DNA of 54,365 nucleotides. Source: REEB95 sp035648735 (lineage in GTDB: Bacteria; Pseudomonadota; Alphaproteobacteria; ATCC43930; CGMCC-115725). The notes under the pieces are model-generated. The model was given only the letters and a program-made list of their open reading frames with translations, was not told the DNA's origin and ran no database searches. The position numbers and the translations under genes were made by a program. This document shows, in pieces, positions 42,227 through 49,846 of this stretch (its first letter is position 1; the number at the start of each line of letters is the position of its first letter). Where the stretch lies: NCBI GenBank assembly GCA_035648735.1, contig DASRKX010000072.1, positions 1 to 54,365 on the forward strand, read 5' to 3'.

Positions 42227-43972
42227 ATGAGCGACAGCGCAATTCTCGACGACGAACAGAAGAACTACCTGGAAGGGTTCCTGAGCGGCATCGCCGCGCG
42301 GCGCGGTCCCGGCGCGCCGCCGCCCGCCTCGTCAGCCGCCGAGACCGACATCCACCGCGCCGCGCAGGACCGCTTCATCGCTGCCGGACGCCAGCTCGCG
42401 CCCGAGGAGCAGGCCAAGCGCAAAGCGCATCCGCTCGACATGTGGGACGAGCTCAGCGCCAATGCCGCGGCCGGAAAAGCGCCCAAGGGCATCGACATCT
42501 TCCGGCACAAATTCTTCGGCCTGTTCTATGTGGCGCCGGCGCAGAATTCCTTCATGTGCCGGCTGCGCATGCCGAACGGGATTCTCTCGGCGCATCAGCT
42601 GGCGGGCGTGGCCGACATGGCGAGCATCTGGGGCGGCGGCTATGCCGATGTGACGACACGGGCCAATCTGCAAATCCGCGAGATCAAGCCTCCCGCCATC
42701 GTCGACGTGCTGACGGCCATCCAGGATCTGGGGTTGACCTCGCGCGGCGCCGGCGCCGACAACATCCGCAATATCACCGGCAGCCCGATCGCGGGCATCG
42801 ATCCGCAGGAGCTGATCGACACCCGGCCGCTGGCCCGCGCCCTGCATTTCACCATCCTCAACCACCGCGAGCTCTACGGCCTGCCACGCAAATTCAATAT
42901 CGCCTTCGACGGCGGCGGACAGATCGGCGTACTCGAGGACACCAACGACATCGGCTTTGCCGCCGTGCGCGTCGCCGAAGGCGCGGCGGTCCCGGCCGGG
43001 ATTTATTTCCGCATGAGCCTCGCCGGCATTACCGGCCACGGCGATTTCGCGCGCGACGCCGGCATTCTCCTCAAGCCCGAGGAATGCGTTGCCGCCGCAA
43101 TCGCCGTGGTGCGCTTCTTCATCGCCCATGGCGACCGCACCGACCGCAAGCGGGCGCGCCTCAAATACCTGATCGATTCCTGGGGCATCGAGAAATTCGT
43201 CGCCGAATTCGAGGCGGCGCTGTCCTTCAAACCGTTGCGTCTGCCGAAAGATGCCTGCGTGCCGCGCGGACCGGTGCTCAAGCACGGCCAGATCGGTATC
43301 CACCCGCAAAAGCAGAAGGGCCGCTTCTATATCGGCGTCGCCGTGCCGGTCGGCCGGCTCGATGCCGACCAGCTGCGCGGTCTCGCGGAGATCGCGGCCA
43401 ATTGCGGCAGCGGCACGATCCGCCTCACCGTGTGGCAAAACCTGATTATCTCGGACATTCCCGAAGCCAAGCTCGACCAGGCGAAGGCGGCGATCGAAGC
43501 GCTCCGACTCGACTGGAAAGCCTCCGCCATCCGCGGCGCGCTGGTCGCCTGCACCGGCAATACCGGCTGCAAGTTTTCCGCCACCGACACCAAGGGACAG
43601 GCGATGCGCCTGGCGGAACATCTCGAAACCCACGTGGCGCTCGACCAGCCGGTGAACATCCACCTTACCGGCTGCCCCCATTCCTGCGCGCAGCATTATG
43701 TCGGCGACATCGGCCTGCTCGGCGTCAAGGTGGCGCAAGGCGACGACATGATCGAGGGCTACACAGTGCTGGTCGGCGGCGGCGCCGGCAGCGAACGGGC
43801 ACTGGCCCGCGAGATCGCGCGCGATCTGCCCTTCGCCGAGCTGCCGCCCCGGCTCGAGCGACTGCTGAAGGCCTATCTGGTGCAGCGCATCGACGGCGAA
43901 TCCTTCCACGCCTTCGCCGGCCGGCATTCGACGGAGCAGCTGCAGCTCATGGCGGCGGCGGGCAACGCATGA
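42227..43972 (+). CDS. nirA: NirA-type siroheme/4Fe-4S nitrite reductase
   Basis: Six-electron reductase of the nitrite/sulfite reductase family, 581 residues, with two ferredoxin-like half-domains. Seen are GIDIFRHKFFGLFYVAPAQ, TTRANLQIREIKP (siroheme contacts, about 143-155), NIRNITGSPIAGIDP (179-193) and the cluster/siroheme cysteines 442, 448, 483 and 487 in ACTGNTGC and TGCPHSC. The TRANLQ and NITGSP segments favour NirA-type nitrite reductase over CysI-type sulfite reductase. Cyanobacterial NirA takes electrons from ferredoxin; here a coupled gene (4 bp ATGA overlap) supplies a dedicated reductase instead. AAGGAAGGAG precedes the ATG. Confidence 0.92.
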   Translation: MSDSAILDDEQKNYLEGFLSGIAARRGPGAPPPASSAAETDIHRAAQDRFIAAGRQLAPEEQAKRKAHPLDMWDELSANAAAGKAPKGIDIFRHKFFGLFYVAPAQNSFMCRLRMPNGILSAHQLAGVADMASIWGGGYADVTTRANLQIREIKPPAIVDVLTAIQDLGLTSRGAGADNIRNITGSPIAGIDPQELIDTRPLARALHFTILNHRELYGLPRKFNIAFDGGGQIGVLEDTNDIGFAAVRVAEGAAVPAGIYFRMSLAGITGHGDFARDAGILLKPEECVAAAIAVVRFFIAHGDRTDRKRARLKYLIDSWGIEKFVAEFEAALSFKPLRLPKDACVPRGPVLKHGQIGIHPQKQKGRFYIGVAVPVGRLDADQLRGLAEIAANCGSGTIRLTVWQNLIISDIPEAKLDQAKAAIEALRLDWKASAIRGALVACTGNTGCKFSATDTKGQAMRLAEHLETHVALDQPVNIHLTGCPHSCAQHYVGDIGLLGVKVAQGDDMIEGYTVLVGGGAGSERALAREIARDLPFAELPPRLERLLKAYLVQRIDGESFHAFAGRHSTEQLQLMAAAGNA

Positions 43973-45564
43973 GCGCGACCGCACCCCTCCTGCCGGAAAG
44001 CGCGCCGTTCCATCCAGCGCAGCGCGCCTTCATCAACGGCTGGCTCGCCGCCTATTACGGCGGCGAGGCGGGTCTTGCGACCGCGACCGCTGCCGTCACG
44101 GTCGCGCAGCCCGCCCCACAACCCGTCGAGGATTTTCCCTGGCACGACATGTCGCTGCCGCTGGACGAGCGGATGAAACTAGCCGAAGGAAAGCCGCTGC
44201 CGCGGCTGCTGATGGCGGCGATGGCGCAGCAGGATTGCGGCCAATGCAGCTATCTCTGCCGGAGTTATGCCGAGGCGATATCCTCCGGCAGCGAGAAGAA
44301 CCTCACCCGCTGCGTGCCCGGCGGCAAGGAGACCACGCGCAAGCTCAAGGAACTGATGGAAACCGGGGCACCGGTTGCCGTCGTCGCGGCGGCGGCGCTT
44401 CCGGCGGCGCCGGTTGCGAAGGTGGGGGCGGCACCCGCCGCCCGTTCCGTCCCGGCATCGACGTCCGGCCGCTTCAAGACGGCCCTGTCGCTCAACCGAA
44501 CCGGCTCGGCCAAGGATACGCGGCAGATCGTCCTCAACCTCTATGGCTCAGGACTCCGCTACCGCGCCGGCGACAGCCTCGGCATCATGCCGACCAATTG
44601 CCCGGAGACCGTTGCCGCGATCATCGCGGCCATGGGCACGAATCCGAGCATCGACGTCGATTGTCCCGATGGCAGCCGGCAGCCGCTTTTCGCAGCGCTG
44701 AGCCGGGCTTGCGACATCGGCCGGCCGACCGACGAGGCGGTCGAGGTCCTCGCCTCGCGCGCAACCGATCCGGACGAATCGCAGCGGCTGCAGGCGCTGG
44801 CCGAGGGCTATCCCGGCGCTGAGCCGGAAGAGGCCGATCTGCTGGAGCTGCTCGAGACCTTCCCGTCGGCACGACCGCCGCTCCAGGAGCTGATCTCGGC
44901 GCTAGCGGCCCTGCAACCGCGGCTCTACTCGATCGCCTCCTCGCCTCTGGTGCATGGCGGCGAGGTCCATCTGACCGTCGCCGCGGTGCGATGGCAGAAA
45001 CGTGGGCGCGCGCGCAAGGGCGTTGCATCCTGCTTCCTCGCCGATCGGGCCACGTCCGATCTCGAGATGCCGGTTTTCATTCAGCCGCCGGCGCATCCTT
45101 TCCGGCCGCCTGATTCGGACGACGCACCGATGATCATGATCGGTCCGGGCACCGGCGTCGCGCCCTTCCGCGCCTTCCTGCAGGAGCGGCGCGAGAATGG
45201 CGCCAAGGGCCGCAACTGGCTGTTTTTCGGCGACCAGCATCGCGCCACCGATTTTCTCTATGAAAAAGAACTCTCCGCTTGGCACCGTGAAGGGCTACTG
45301 ACGCGGCTCGACCTCGCCTTCTCGCGCGACCAGGTGGAACGCGTCTATGTGCAGCAGCGCATGCGCGAGCAATCGTCGCGGCTGTGGTCGTGGCTCAACG
45401 ACGGGGCCTATCTTTTCGTCTGCGGCGCGATGGCGATGGGCCGCGACGTCGAAACCGCGCTTGCCGCCATCGTCGCGCGTCAGGGCGGCATGGGCGTCGG
45501 CGCCGCCAAGGCCTATATCGGCAACCTGGCGCGCACCGGACGCTATGTGAAGGACGTCTACTAG
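43969..45564 (+). CDS. NADPH-dependent FAD reductase with N-terminal Fe-S module (electron donor to NirA)
   Basis: A 531-residue protein. Residues 11-35 (HPAQRAFINGWLAAYYG) resemble the opening of CysJ-like proteins. At 90-120 is a four-Cys module (Cys90, 93, 97, 115 in DCGQCSYLC and TRCVPGGKET) like the Fe-S domain of RnfB. After an Ala/Pro linker (135-165), residues 166-531 form a CysJ-type FAD/NADPH reductase: RYRAGDSLGIMPTN, RLYSIASS, KGVASCFLADR, IGPGTGVAPFRAFLQER, and a terminal RYVKDVY. No flavodoxin (FMN) domain exists. The inferred path is NADPH to FAD to Fe-S to the NirA siroheme. It is translationally coupled to nirA. Confidence 0.85.
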   Translation: MSATAPLLPESAPFHPAQRAFINGWLAAYYGGEAGLATATAAVTVAQPAPQPVEDFPWHDMSLPLDERMKLAEGKPLPRLLMAAMAQQDCGQCSYLCRSYAEAISSGSEKNLTRCVPGGKETTRKLKELMETGAPVAVVAAAALPAAPVAKVGAAPAARSVPASTSGRFKTALSLNRTGSAKDTRQIVLNLYGSGLRYRAGDSLGIMPTNCPETVAAIIAAMGTNPSIDVDCPDGSRQPLFAALSRACDIGRPTDEAVEVLASRATDPDESQRLQALAEGYPGAEPEEADLLELLETFPSARPPLQELISALAALQPRLYSIASSPLVHGGEVHLTVAAVRWQKRGRARKGVASCFLADRATSDLEMPVFIQPPAHPFRPPDSDDAPMIMIGPGTGVAPFRAFLQERRENGAKGRNWLFFGDQHRATDFLYEKELSAWHREGLLTRLDLAFSRDQVERVYVQQRMREQSSRLWSWLNDGAYLFVCGAMAMGRDVETALAAIVARQGGMGVGAAKAYIGNLARTGRYVKDVY

Positions 45565-45580
45565 GAAGGCGGCCTGGAAC

Positions 45581-46501
45581 TTATTTCCGCCCGAGCTTGC
45601 GCCGGCGGATCAGCGTGCCGGCGCCCTCGGCGAACAATTCGAGCAGGATCGCGTGCTTGACGCGGCCGTCGATGATGACCGCGGCCTCGACGCCGCCCTC
45701 GATCGCCTCGATGCAGGTCTCGACCTTGGGGATCATGCCGCCCGAGATGGTGCCCGCGGATATCATCGCCTTCGCGTCGGCCACCGTCAGGTCGTGGACA
45801 AGGCTCTTCTGGGCGTCGAGCACGCCCGGCACATCCGTCAACAGCAGCAGACGCGTCGCCTTGACCGCCGCGGCGATCGCGCCCGCCGCGGTGTCGGCAT
45901 TGATGTTGTAGGTTTCCCCGTGGTCGCCCACACCGATGGGCGCGATGACCGGAATGATGTCGGAACGCGCCAGATCCTCAAGCACCGAGGCGTCGACGGC
46001 GTAAGGCTCGCCGACGAATCCGAGATCGAGCACCTTCTCGATGTTGCTGCCGGGATCGGCGCGCTTGCGGCTGAGCTTGCGCGCGCGGATCAGATCGGCG
46101 TCCTTGCCGGAGAGCCCGATGGCGCGGCCACCCGCCTTGTTGACGTAGGCGACGAGCTCCTTGTTGATCGAGCCCGACAGAACCATCTCGACGATCTCGA
46201 CCGTCGCCTGGTCGGTGACGCGCAGCCCGTCGATGAACGAGCTCTTGATCTTGAGCCGCTCGAGCATCTGACCGATCTGCGGACCGCCGCCATGGACGAC
46301 GATCGGATTGATGCCGACCTGCTTCAGCAGCACGATGTCGTGCGCGAATTTCTCGGCGACCGCGATGTCGCCCATCGCGTGGCCGCCGTATTTGACGACG
46401 ATGCTCTTGCCGGCATAGCGCCGCATATAGGGCAGCGCGGCGGATAGCGTCGCGGCCTTGGCAACGGCGTCGGCCGGGGCGGGGGCGGTCTTTTCGGTCA
46501 T
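45581..46501 (-). CDS. argB: Acetylglutamate kinase
   Basis: Phosphorylates N-acetylglutamate, the second step of arginine synthesis and the usual feedback-controlled step. The 306-residue amino-acid-kinase protein has VVKYGGHAMGD, VVHGGGPQIGQML (nucleotide and substrate loops), NADTAAGAIAAAVKA and GGMIPKVETCIEAI. An N-terminal extension helix (AATLSAALPYMRRYAG) is the one linked to hexamer formation and arginine inhibition in sensitive enzymes. It ends 16 bp from the convergent reductase gene. Confidence 0.96.
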   Translation of the reverse strand: MTEKTAPAPADAVAKAATLSAALPYMRRYAGKSIVVKYGGHAMGDIAVAEKFAHDIVLLKQVGINPIVVHGGGPQIGQMLERLKIKSSFIDGLRVTDQATVEIVEMVLSGSINKELVAYVNKAGGRAIGLSGKDADLIRARKLSRKRADPGSNIEKVLDLGFVGEPYAVDASVLEDLARSDIIPVIAPIGVGDHGETYNINADTAAGAIAAAVKATRLLLLTDVPGVLDAQKSLVHDLTVADAKAMISAGTISGGMIPKVETCIEAIEGGVEAAVIIDGRVKHAILLELFAEGAGTLIRRRKLGRK

Positions 46502-46512
46502 GGCGCGCGACT

Positions 46513-47187
46513 TTAGCGGCCGGCCCGCGAGGCCGCCAGCGCCGCGATGGCACCCCGCAATTCGGGGATGCCGAAGCCGTCATGCGCGCTCACCGCGTGA
46601 AGCGCCGGGAAAGCCGCGGGGTAGCGCGCCAGTTCCGCCGCAACTTCCGCCATCATCGCCGGACGCGCGGCGGTCTTGACCTTGTCGATCTTGGTCAACA
46701 CGGCGATGCACGACACCCCGTTGGCTGCCAGCAGCTCGAGGGCGGCGCGGTCGCCGTCCTTCATGCCGTGGCGCGCATCGATCATCAGCACGGCGCCTGC
46801 GAGCACCGCGCGGCGACCGAGGTAGAAATTGATCGTCTCGGCCCAGCCGCGCGCCTCGGCGCGGCCGACGGCGGCGTAGCCATAGCCCGGCAGGTCGACG
46901 AGCATGAGCCGGCCGCCGATGTCGTAGAAATTGAGGGTGCGGGTGCGGCCCGGCCGGTGCGCGACGCGCGCCAGGTTCTTACGCGAGGCCAGCGCGTTGA
47001 GCAGGCTCGATTTGCCGACATTGGAGCGGCCGACCAGCGCCATTTCGGGCAGGGTTTCCGGCGGCAGGGCCGCCGGCACGTCGGCGGCGGCGATGAAGCG
47101 GCTGGACGCTGCGAAGAGCAGCCGGCCCGCCTCCATCGCCTTGCGGCCGGGCGCCGCGGCTTCTGGCAGCACCGCGGCGTCGGTCAT
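46513..47187 (-). CDS. engB: Ribosome biogenesis GTPase EngB (YsxC/YihA)
   Basis: TRAFAC-class GTPase for large-subunit assembly. The 224-residue protein has G1 VGRSNVGKSSLLNAL, the G2 region RTLNFYDIGG, G3 DLPGYGYA and G4 TKIDK. It lies between yidC (4 bp gap) and argB (11 bp gap), the usual order. Confidence 0.96.
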   Translation of the reverse strand: MTDAAVLPEAAAPGRKAMEAGRLLFAASSRFIAAADVPAALPPETLPEMALVGRSNVGKSSLLNALASRKNLARVAHRPGRTRTLNFYDIGGRLMLVDLPGYGYAAVGRAEARGWAETINFYLGRRAVLAGAVLMIDARHGMKDGDRAALELLAANGVSCIAVLTKIDKVKTAARPAMMAEVAAELARYPAAFPALHAVSAHDGFGIPELRGAIAALAASRAGR

Positions 47188-47191
47188 CGCC

Positions 47192-48913
47192 TCAGACCGC
47201 GCCGGTGCGCCGCATGATCACCCATTGCTGCGCGATCGAGAGCAGATTGTTCCAGCTCCAATAGATCACCAGCCCGGCGGCGAATTGCGACAGCATGAAG
47301 GTGAAGACCACCGGCAGGATCATGAACATCTTGGCCTGGATCGGATCGGGCGGCGCCGGATTGAGCTTCTGCTGCAGGAACATGGTCACGCCCATGATGA
47401 GCGGCCAGGCGCCGATCATCAGGAACGAGATATGCGGCGGGGTGAACGGTATCAGGCCGAACAGATTGACGAAGGTGGTCGGATCGGGCGCCGACAGATC
47501 GTGTATCCAGCCGTAGAACGGCGCGTGGCGCATCTCGATGGTGACGTAGAGCACCTTGTAGAGCGAGAAAAAGACCGGAACCTGGATGAGGATCGGCAGG
47601 CAGCCCGCCATGGGATTGGCGCCGACGCGCTTATAGAGCGCCATCGTCTCCTTGTTGAGCTTTTCCTTGTCGTCGCCGAAGCGCTCGCGCAGCTTCGCCA
47701 TCTCGGGCTGGAGCTTCTTCATCTTGCTCATCGCCCGATAGGATTTATTGGCGAGCGGGAAGAAGATCGCCTTGATGCAGACGGTCAGCGCCAGGATGGC
47801 AATGCCGAAATTGCCGATCAGCTTGTAGAAGAAATCGAGCGTCAGGAAGATCGGCTTGGTGATGAAATAGAACCAGCCGAAATCGATGGCGCGGTCGAAG
47901 CGCGGGATGCCGAGCGCGTCCTCGTAGCGGTCGAGCAGCGCCACTTCCTTGGCGCCGGCGAAGATATGGCTTTCGGCCTTGGCGGTTTGGCCGGGCTCGA
48001 GCGCGTGCTCGACGCCGCGGTAATCGACCTGCCAGATATCGACCTTATCGCGCACGGCATGGGTGAAGCGCGCCTTGATCAATTCCTTCTGGTCCGGGAT
48101 GAGCGCGGTCAGCCAGTATTTGTCGGTGAAGCCGAGCCAGCCGCCAGTCGAGGCGTATTCCTCGGGCTGGCCGGGCTTGAGGTCGGCATATTTTATTTCG
48201 CGCAGCGTGCCGTCGATCACGCCGATCGGCCCTTCATGCAGCAGATAGGTCGACGACACCGGCACCTCGCCGGCGCGCGACACCAGCGCATAGGGATAGA
48301 GCGACACGGTGGCGCGGCTCGCATTCGCCACCGTTTCGGTGACGGTGAACATGTAGTTCTCGTCGACCGCGTAGCGCCGGGTGAACTTCAGGCCGGCGCC
48401 GTTGTCCCAGGTGAGATCGACCGGATGATCGGGACTGAGCGCCGCGGCCGAAGCGGCGGTCCAGCGCGTCTCCGGGCCCGGCACCTTTACGTTGGCATCG
48501 GCCGCGACCCAGCCGGATTGCACGAAATAGGGCTGCTCGCTGCCGTCCGGCGCCAGCAGCACCACGGCCGGGCTCCGGGGATCGACCGTCTCGTGATAAG
48601 TCACCAGCGTCAGATCGTCGATCCGGCCGCCGACCAGATCGATCGACCCGGTGAGCCGCGGCGTCGCGATCGGGATGCGCGGCGCCTGCGCCAGCACGGT
48701 CTCGCGCGGCGCGGTCTTGGCCTCGCCCGCGACCGACGGCGCGCTGGCCGGCGCGGTGCCGCCGGCCGCCTGGCTGGTCGTCGGCGGATTGCCGGAAGAC
48801 GTGCCGGTCTGCTGCGTCGCCGGCGGCGTGCGGTAGTGCTGCGTATAGAACTGGAAGCCGATCAGGATCGCGACCGAGACGCCGATGGCGATGAAAAGAT
48901 TGCGCTGGTCCAT
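47192..48913 (-). CDS. yidC: Membrane protein insertase YidC
   Basis: Inserts and folds inner-membrane proteins, alone or with SecYEG. The 573-residue protein has the gram-negative layout: an N-terminal membrane segment (NLFIAIGVSVAILIGFQFY), a low-complexity Ala/Thr/Ser linker, a large periplasmic domain (about 80-340), and the conserved five-helix core with FGIAILALTVCIKAIFFPLA, a cytoplasmic hairpin SYRAMSKMKKLQPEM, and FVNLFGLIPF. The ATG at 48913 overlaps the yidD stop (TGATG). Confidence 0.96.
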   Translation of the reverse strand: MDQRNLFIAIGVSVAILIGFQFYTQHYRTPPATQQTGTSSGNPPTTSQAAGGTAPASAPSVAGEAKTAPRETVLAQAPRIPIATPRLTGSIDLVGGRIDDLTLVTYHETVDPRSPAVVLLAPDGSEQPYFVQSGWVAADANVKVPGPETRWTAASAAALSPDHPVDLTWDNGAGLKFTRRYAVDENYMFTVTETVANASRATVSLYPYALVSRAGEVPVSSTYLLHEGPIGVIDGTLREIKYADLKPGQPEEYASTGGWLGFTDKYWLTALIPDQKELIKARFTHAVRDKVDIWQVDYRGVEHALEPGQTAKAESHIFAGAKEVALLDRYEDALGIPRFDRAIDFGWFYFITKPIFLTLDFFYKLIGNFGIAILALTVCIKAIFFPLANKSYRAMSKMKKLQPEMAKLRERFGDDKEKLNKETMALYKRVGANPMAGCLPILIQVPVFFSLYKVLYVTIEMRHAPFYGWIHDLSAPDPTTFVNLFGLIPFTPPHISFLMIGAWPLIMGVTMFLQQKLNPAPPDPIQAKMFMILPVVFTFMLSQFAAGLVIYWSWNNLLSIAQQWVIMRRTGAV

Positions 48914-49158
48914 CAGCGTGCCATCGACTTCGGTGGCACCGGATCGAGGCCGCTTCCGCCCCAGGGATGGCAGCGCAGCAGGCGGCGCAGCGCCAGCCCC
49001 GAGCCGCGCCCGGCGCCGTGCGCGTGGATTGCCTCGGAGGCGTATTCCGAACAGCTCGGCCAATAGCGGCAGCACGGCCCGACCAGCGGCGAGACGCCGA
49101 GCTGATAGACGCGGATCAAGCCGCGCAGCAACGTCGCAACGAGTTTCGCGCCCATCAT
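48913..49158 (-). CDS. yidD: Membrane protein insertion efficiency factor YidD
   Basis: Small membrane-associated protein of 81 residues that helps YidC. The family pattern is complete: LIRVYQLGVSPLVGPCCRYWPSCSEYASEAI with three conserved Cys, and RRLLRCHPWGGSGLDPVP. The ATG at 49158 overlaps the rnpA stop, and its own stop overlaps yidC. An alternative ATG lies one codon later at 49155. Confidence 0.95.
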   Translation of the reverse strand: MMGAKLVATLLRGLIRVYQLGVSPLVGPCCRYWPSCSEYASEAIHAHGAGRGSGLALRRLLRCHPWGGSGLDPVPPKSMAR

Positions 49159-49517
49159 CCGCCGGCCCTTTGTTCCTTGCCGCCCAGCCGCCGCATCGCC
49201 GTTTCGAGATCGGCGACGAGATCGGAAAATTCGCGCGTCAGCGTCTCGCCGCGCGCGATCACCACGTAATCGTGCCCCGGCGCGGCATAGCGGCCGAAGA
49301 CGCGCTCGGCCGCTTCCTTGAGCCGCCGCCGGGCGCGGTTGCGCTTGACCGCGATGCCCACCTTGCGGCTTGCCGTGAAGCCGAGGCGCGGCGGCGCGGC
49401 CGTCTCGGCCGGCCGCACGCCCGCCTGCAGGATCAGTCCCGGCGTCACGCATTTGCGGCGTTGCGCGGACACGGCCAGGAAATCGGCCCGGCGCTTGAGG
49501 CGCACGATTTTGGACAT
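49155..49517 (-). CDS. rnpA: Ribonuclease P protein component
   Basis: Protein subunit of RNase P, which trims tRNA 5' leaders. The 120-residue basic protein has MSKIVRLKRRADFLAV at the start, GFTASRKVGIAVKRNRARRRLKEA (the RNR motif that contacts the RNA, about 47-70) and DYVVIARGETL. It follows rpmH by 31 bp. The RNA subunit gene is not in the window. Confidence 0.95.
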   Translation of the reverse strand: MSKIVRLKRRADFLAVSAQRRKCVTPGLILQAGVRPAETAAPPRLGFTASRKVGIAVKRNRARRRLKEAAERVFGRYAAPGHDYVVIARGETLTREFSDLVADLETAMRRLGGKEQRAGG

Positions 49518-49548
49518 CGGCTCGCGCCCCTTGCGCGGCGGCCTGGCT

Positions 49549-49683
49549 CTAGGCCGAAAGACGCTTGCGGCCCTTGGCGCGGCGGCGGCCGATCACGCCG
49601 CGGCCGCCGACCGTTGCCATGCGCGAGCGGAAGCCATGGCGGCGCTTGCGGACGATTTTGCTCGGCTGATAGGTGCGCTTCAC
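49549..49683 (-). CDS. rpmH: Ribosomal protein L34
   Basis: A 44-residue protein, the exact L34 length, reading MKRTYQPSKIVRKRRHGF, then RSRMATVGGRGVIGRRRA and ending KGRKRLSA. The start is GTG at 49683 with GGAG 8 nt upstream. It is first in the rpmH-rnpA-yidD-yidC-engB-argB run and has a strong promoter at 49728-49756. Confidence 0.97.
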   Translation of the reverse strand: MKRTYQPSKIVRKRRHGFRSRMATVGGRGVIGRRRAKGRKRLSA

Positions 49684-49727
49684 GGCTTGAACTCCGGCGA
49701 GGCTTCTCGCGTAATAATCGAGGCCGC

Positions 49728-49756
49728 TGTATACGAAAGCGGGTGGGTGAAGTCAA
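49728..49756 (-). promoter_or_regulatory. Strong sigma-70 promoter of rpmH operon
   Basis: Minus-strand TTGACT (49756-49751), exactly 17 bp, then TATACA (49733-49728). Both hexamers match the consensus in 5 of 6 bases. The leader to the rpmH GTG is about 38 nt. Confidence 0.7.
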
Positions 49757-49846
49757 CGTCGCCCCTTGCCGCTGAGGCATAAAAATAAGGCGGCAGAGGG
49801 CTTTAACTGACGCCAAGCGCCGGCGGGCCGGGGAGCGGATTCTGGG

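Noticed and set aside
42227..43972. Sulfite reductase (CysI) as the identity of the siroheme enzyme
   Set aside because: TRANLQ and NITGSP segments, an adjacent FNT channel and nitrogen-type promoters favour nitrite. Sulfite reduction is not excluded biochemically.
42199..45564. A 1121-codon frame suggesting a nirA-reductase fusion
   Set aside because: Its first half is an off-frame shadow of nirA and only the part from 43969 is real; the two genes are separate with a 4 bp overlap.
49549..49846. Chromosome origin near rpmH
   Set aside because: rpmH is beside dnaA and oriC in many bacteria but usually not in alphaproteobacteria; no DnaA-box cluster or dnaA gene is visible here.
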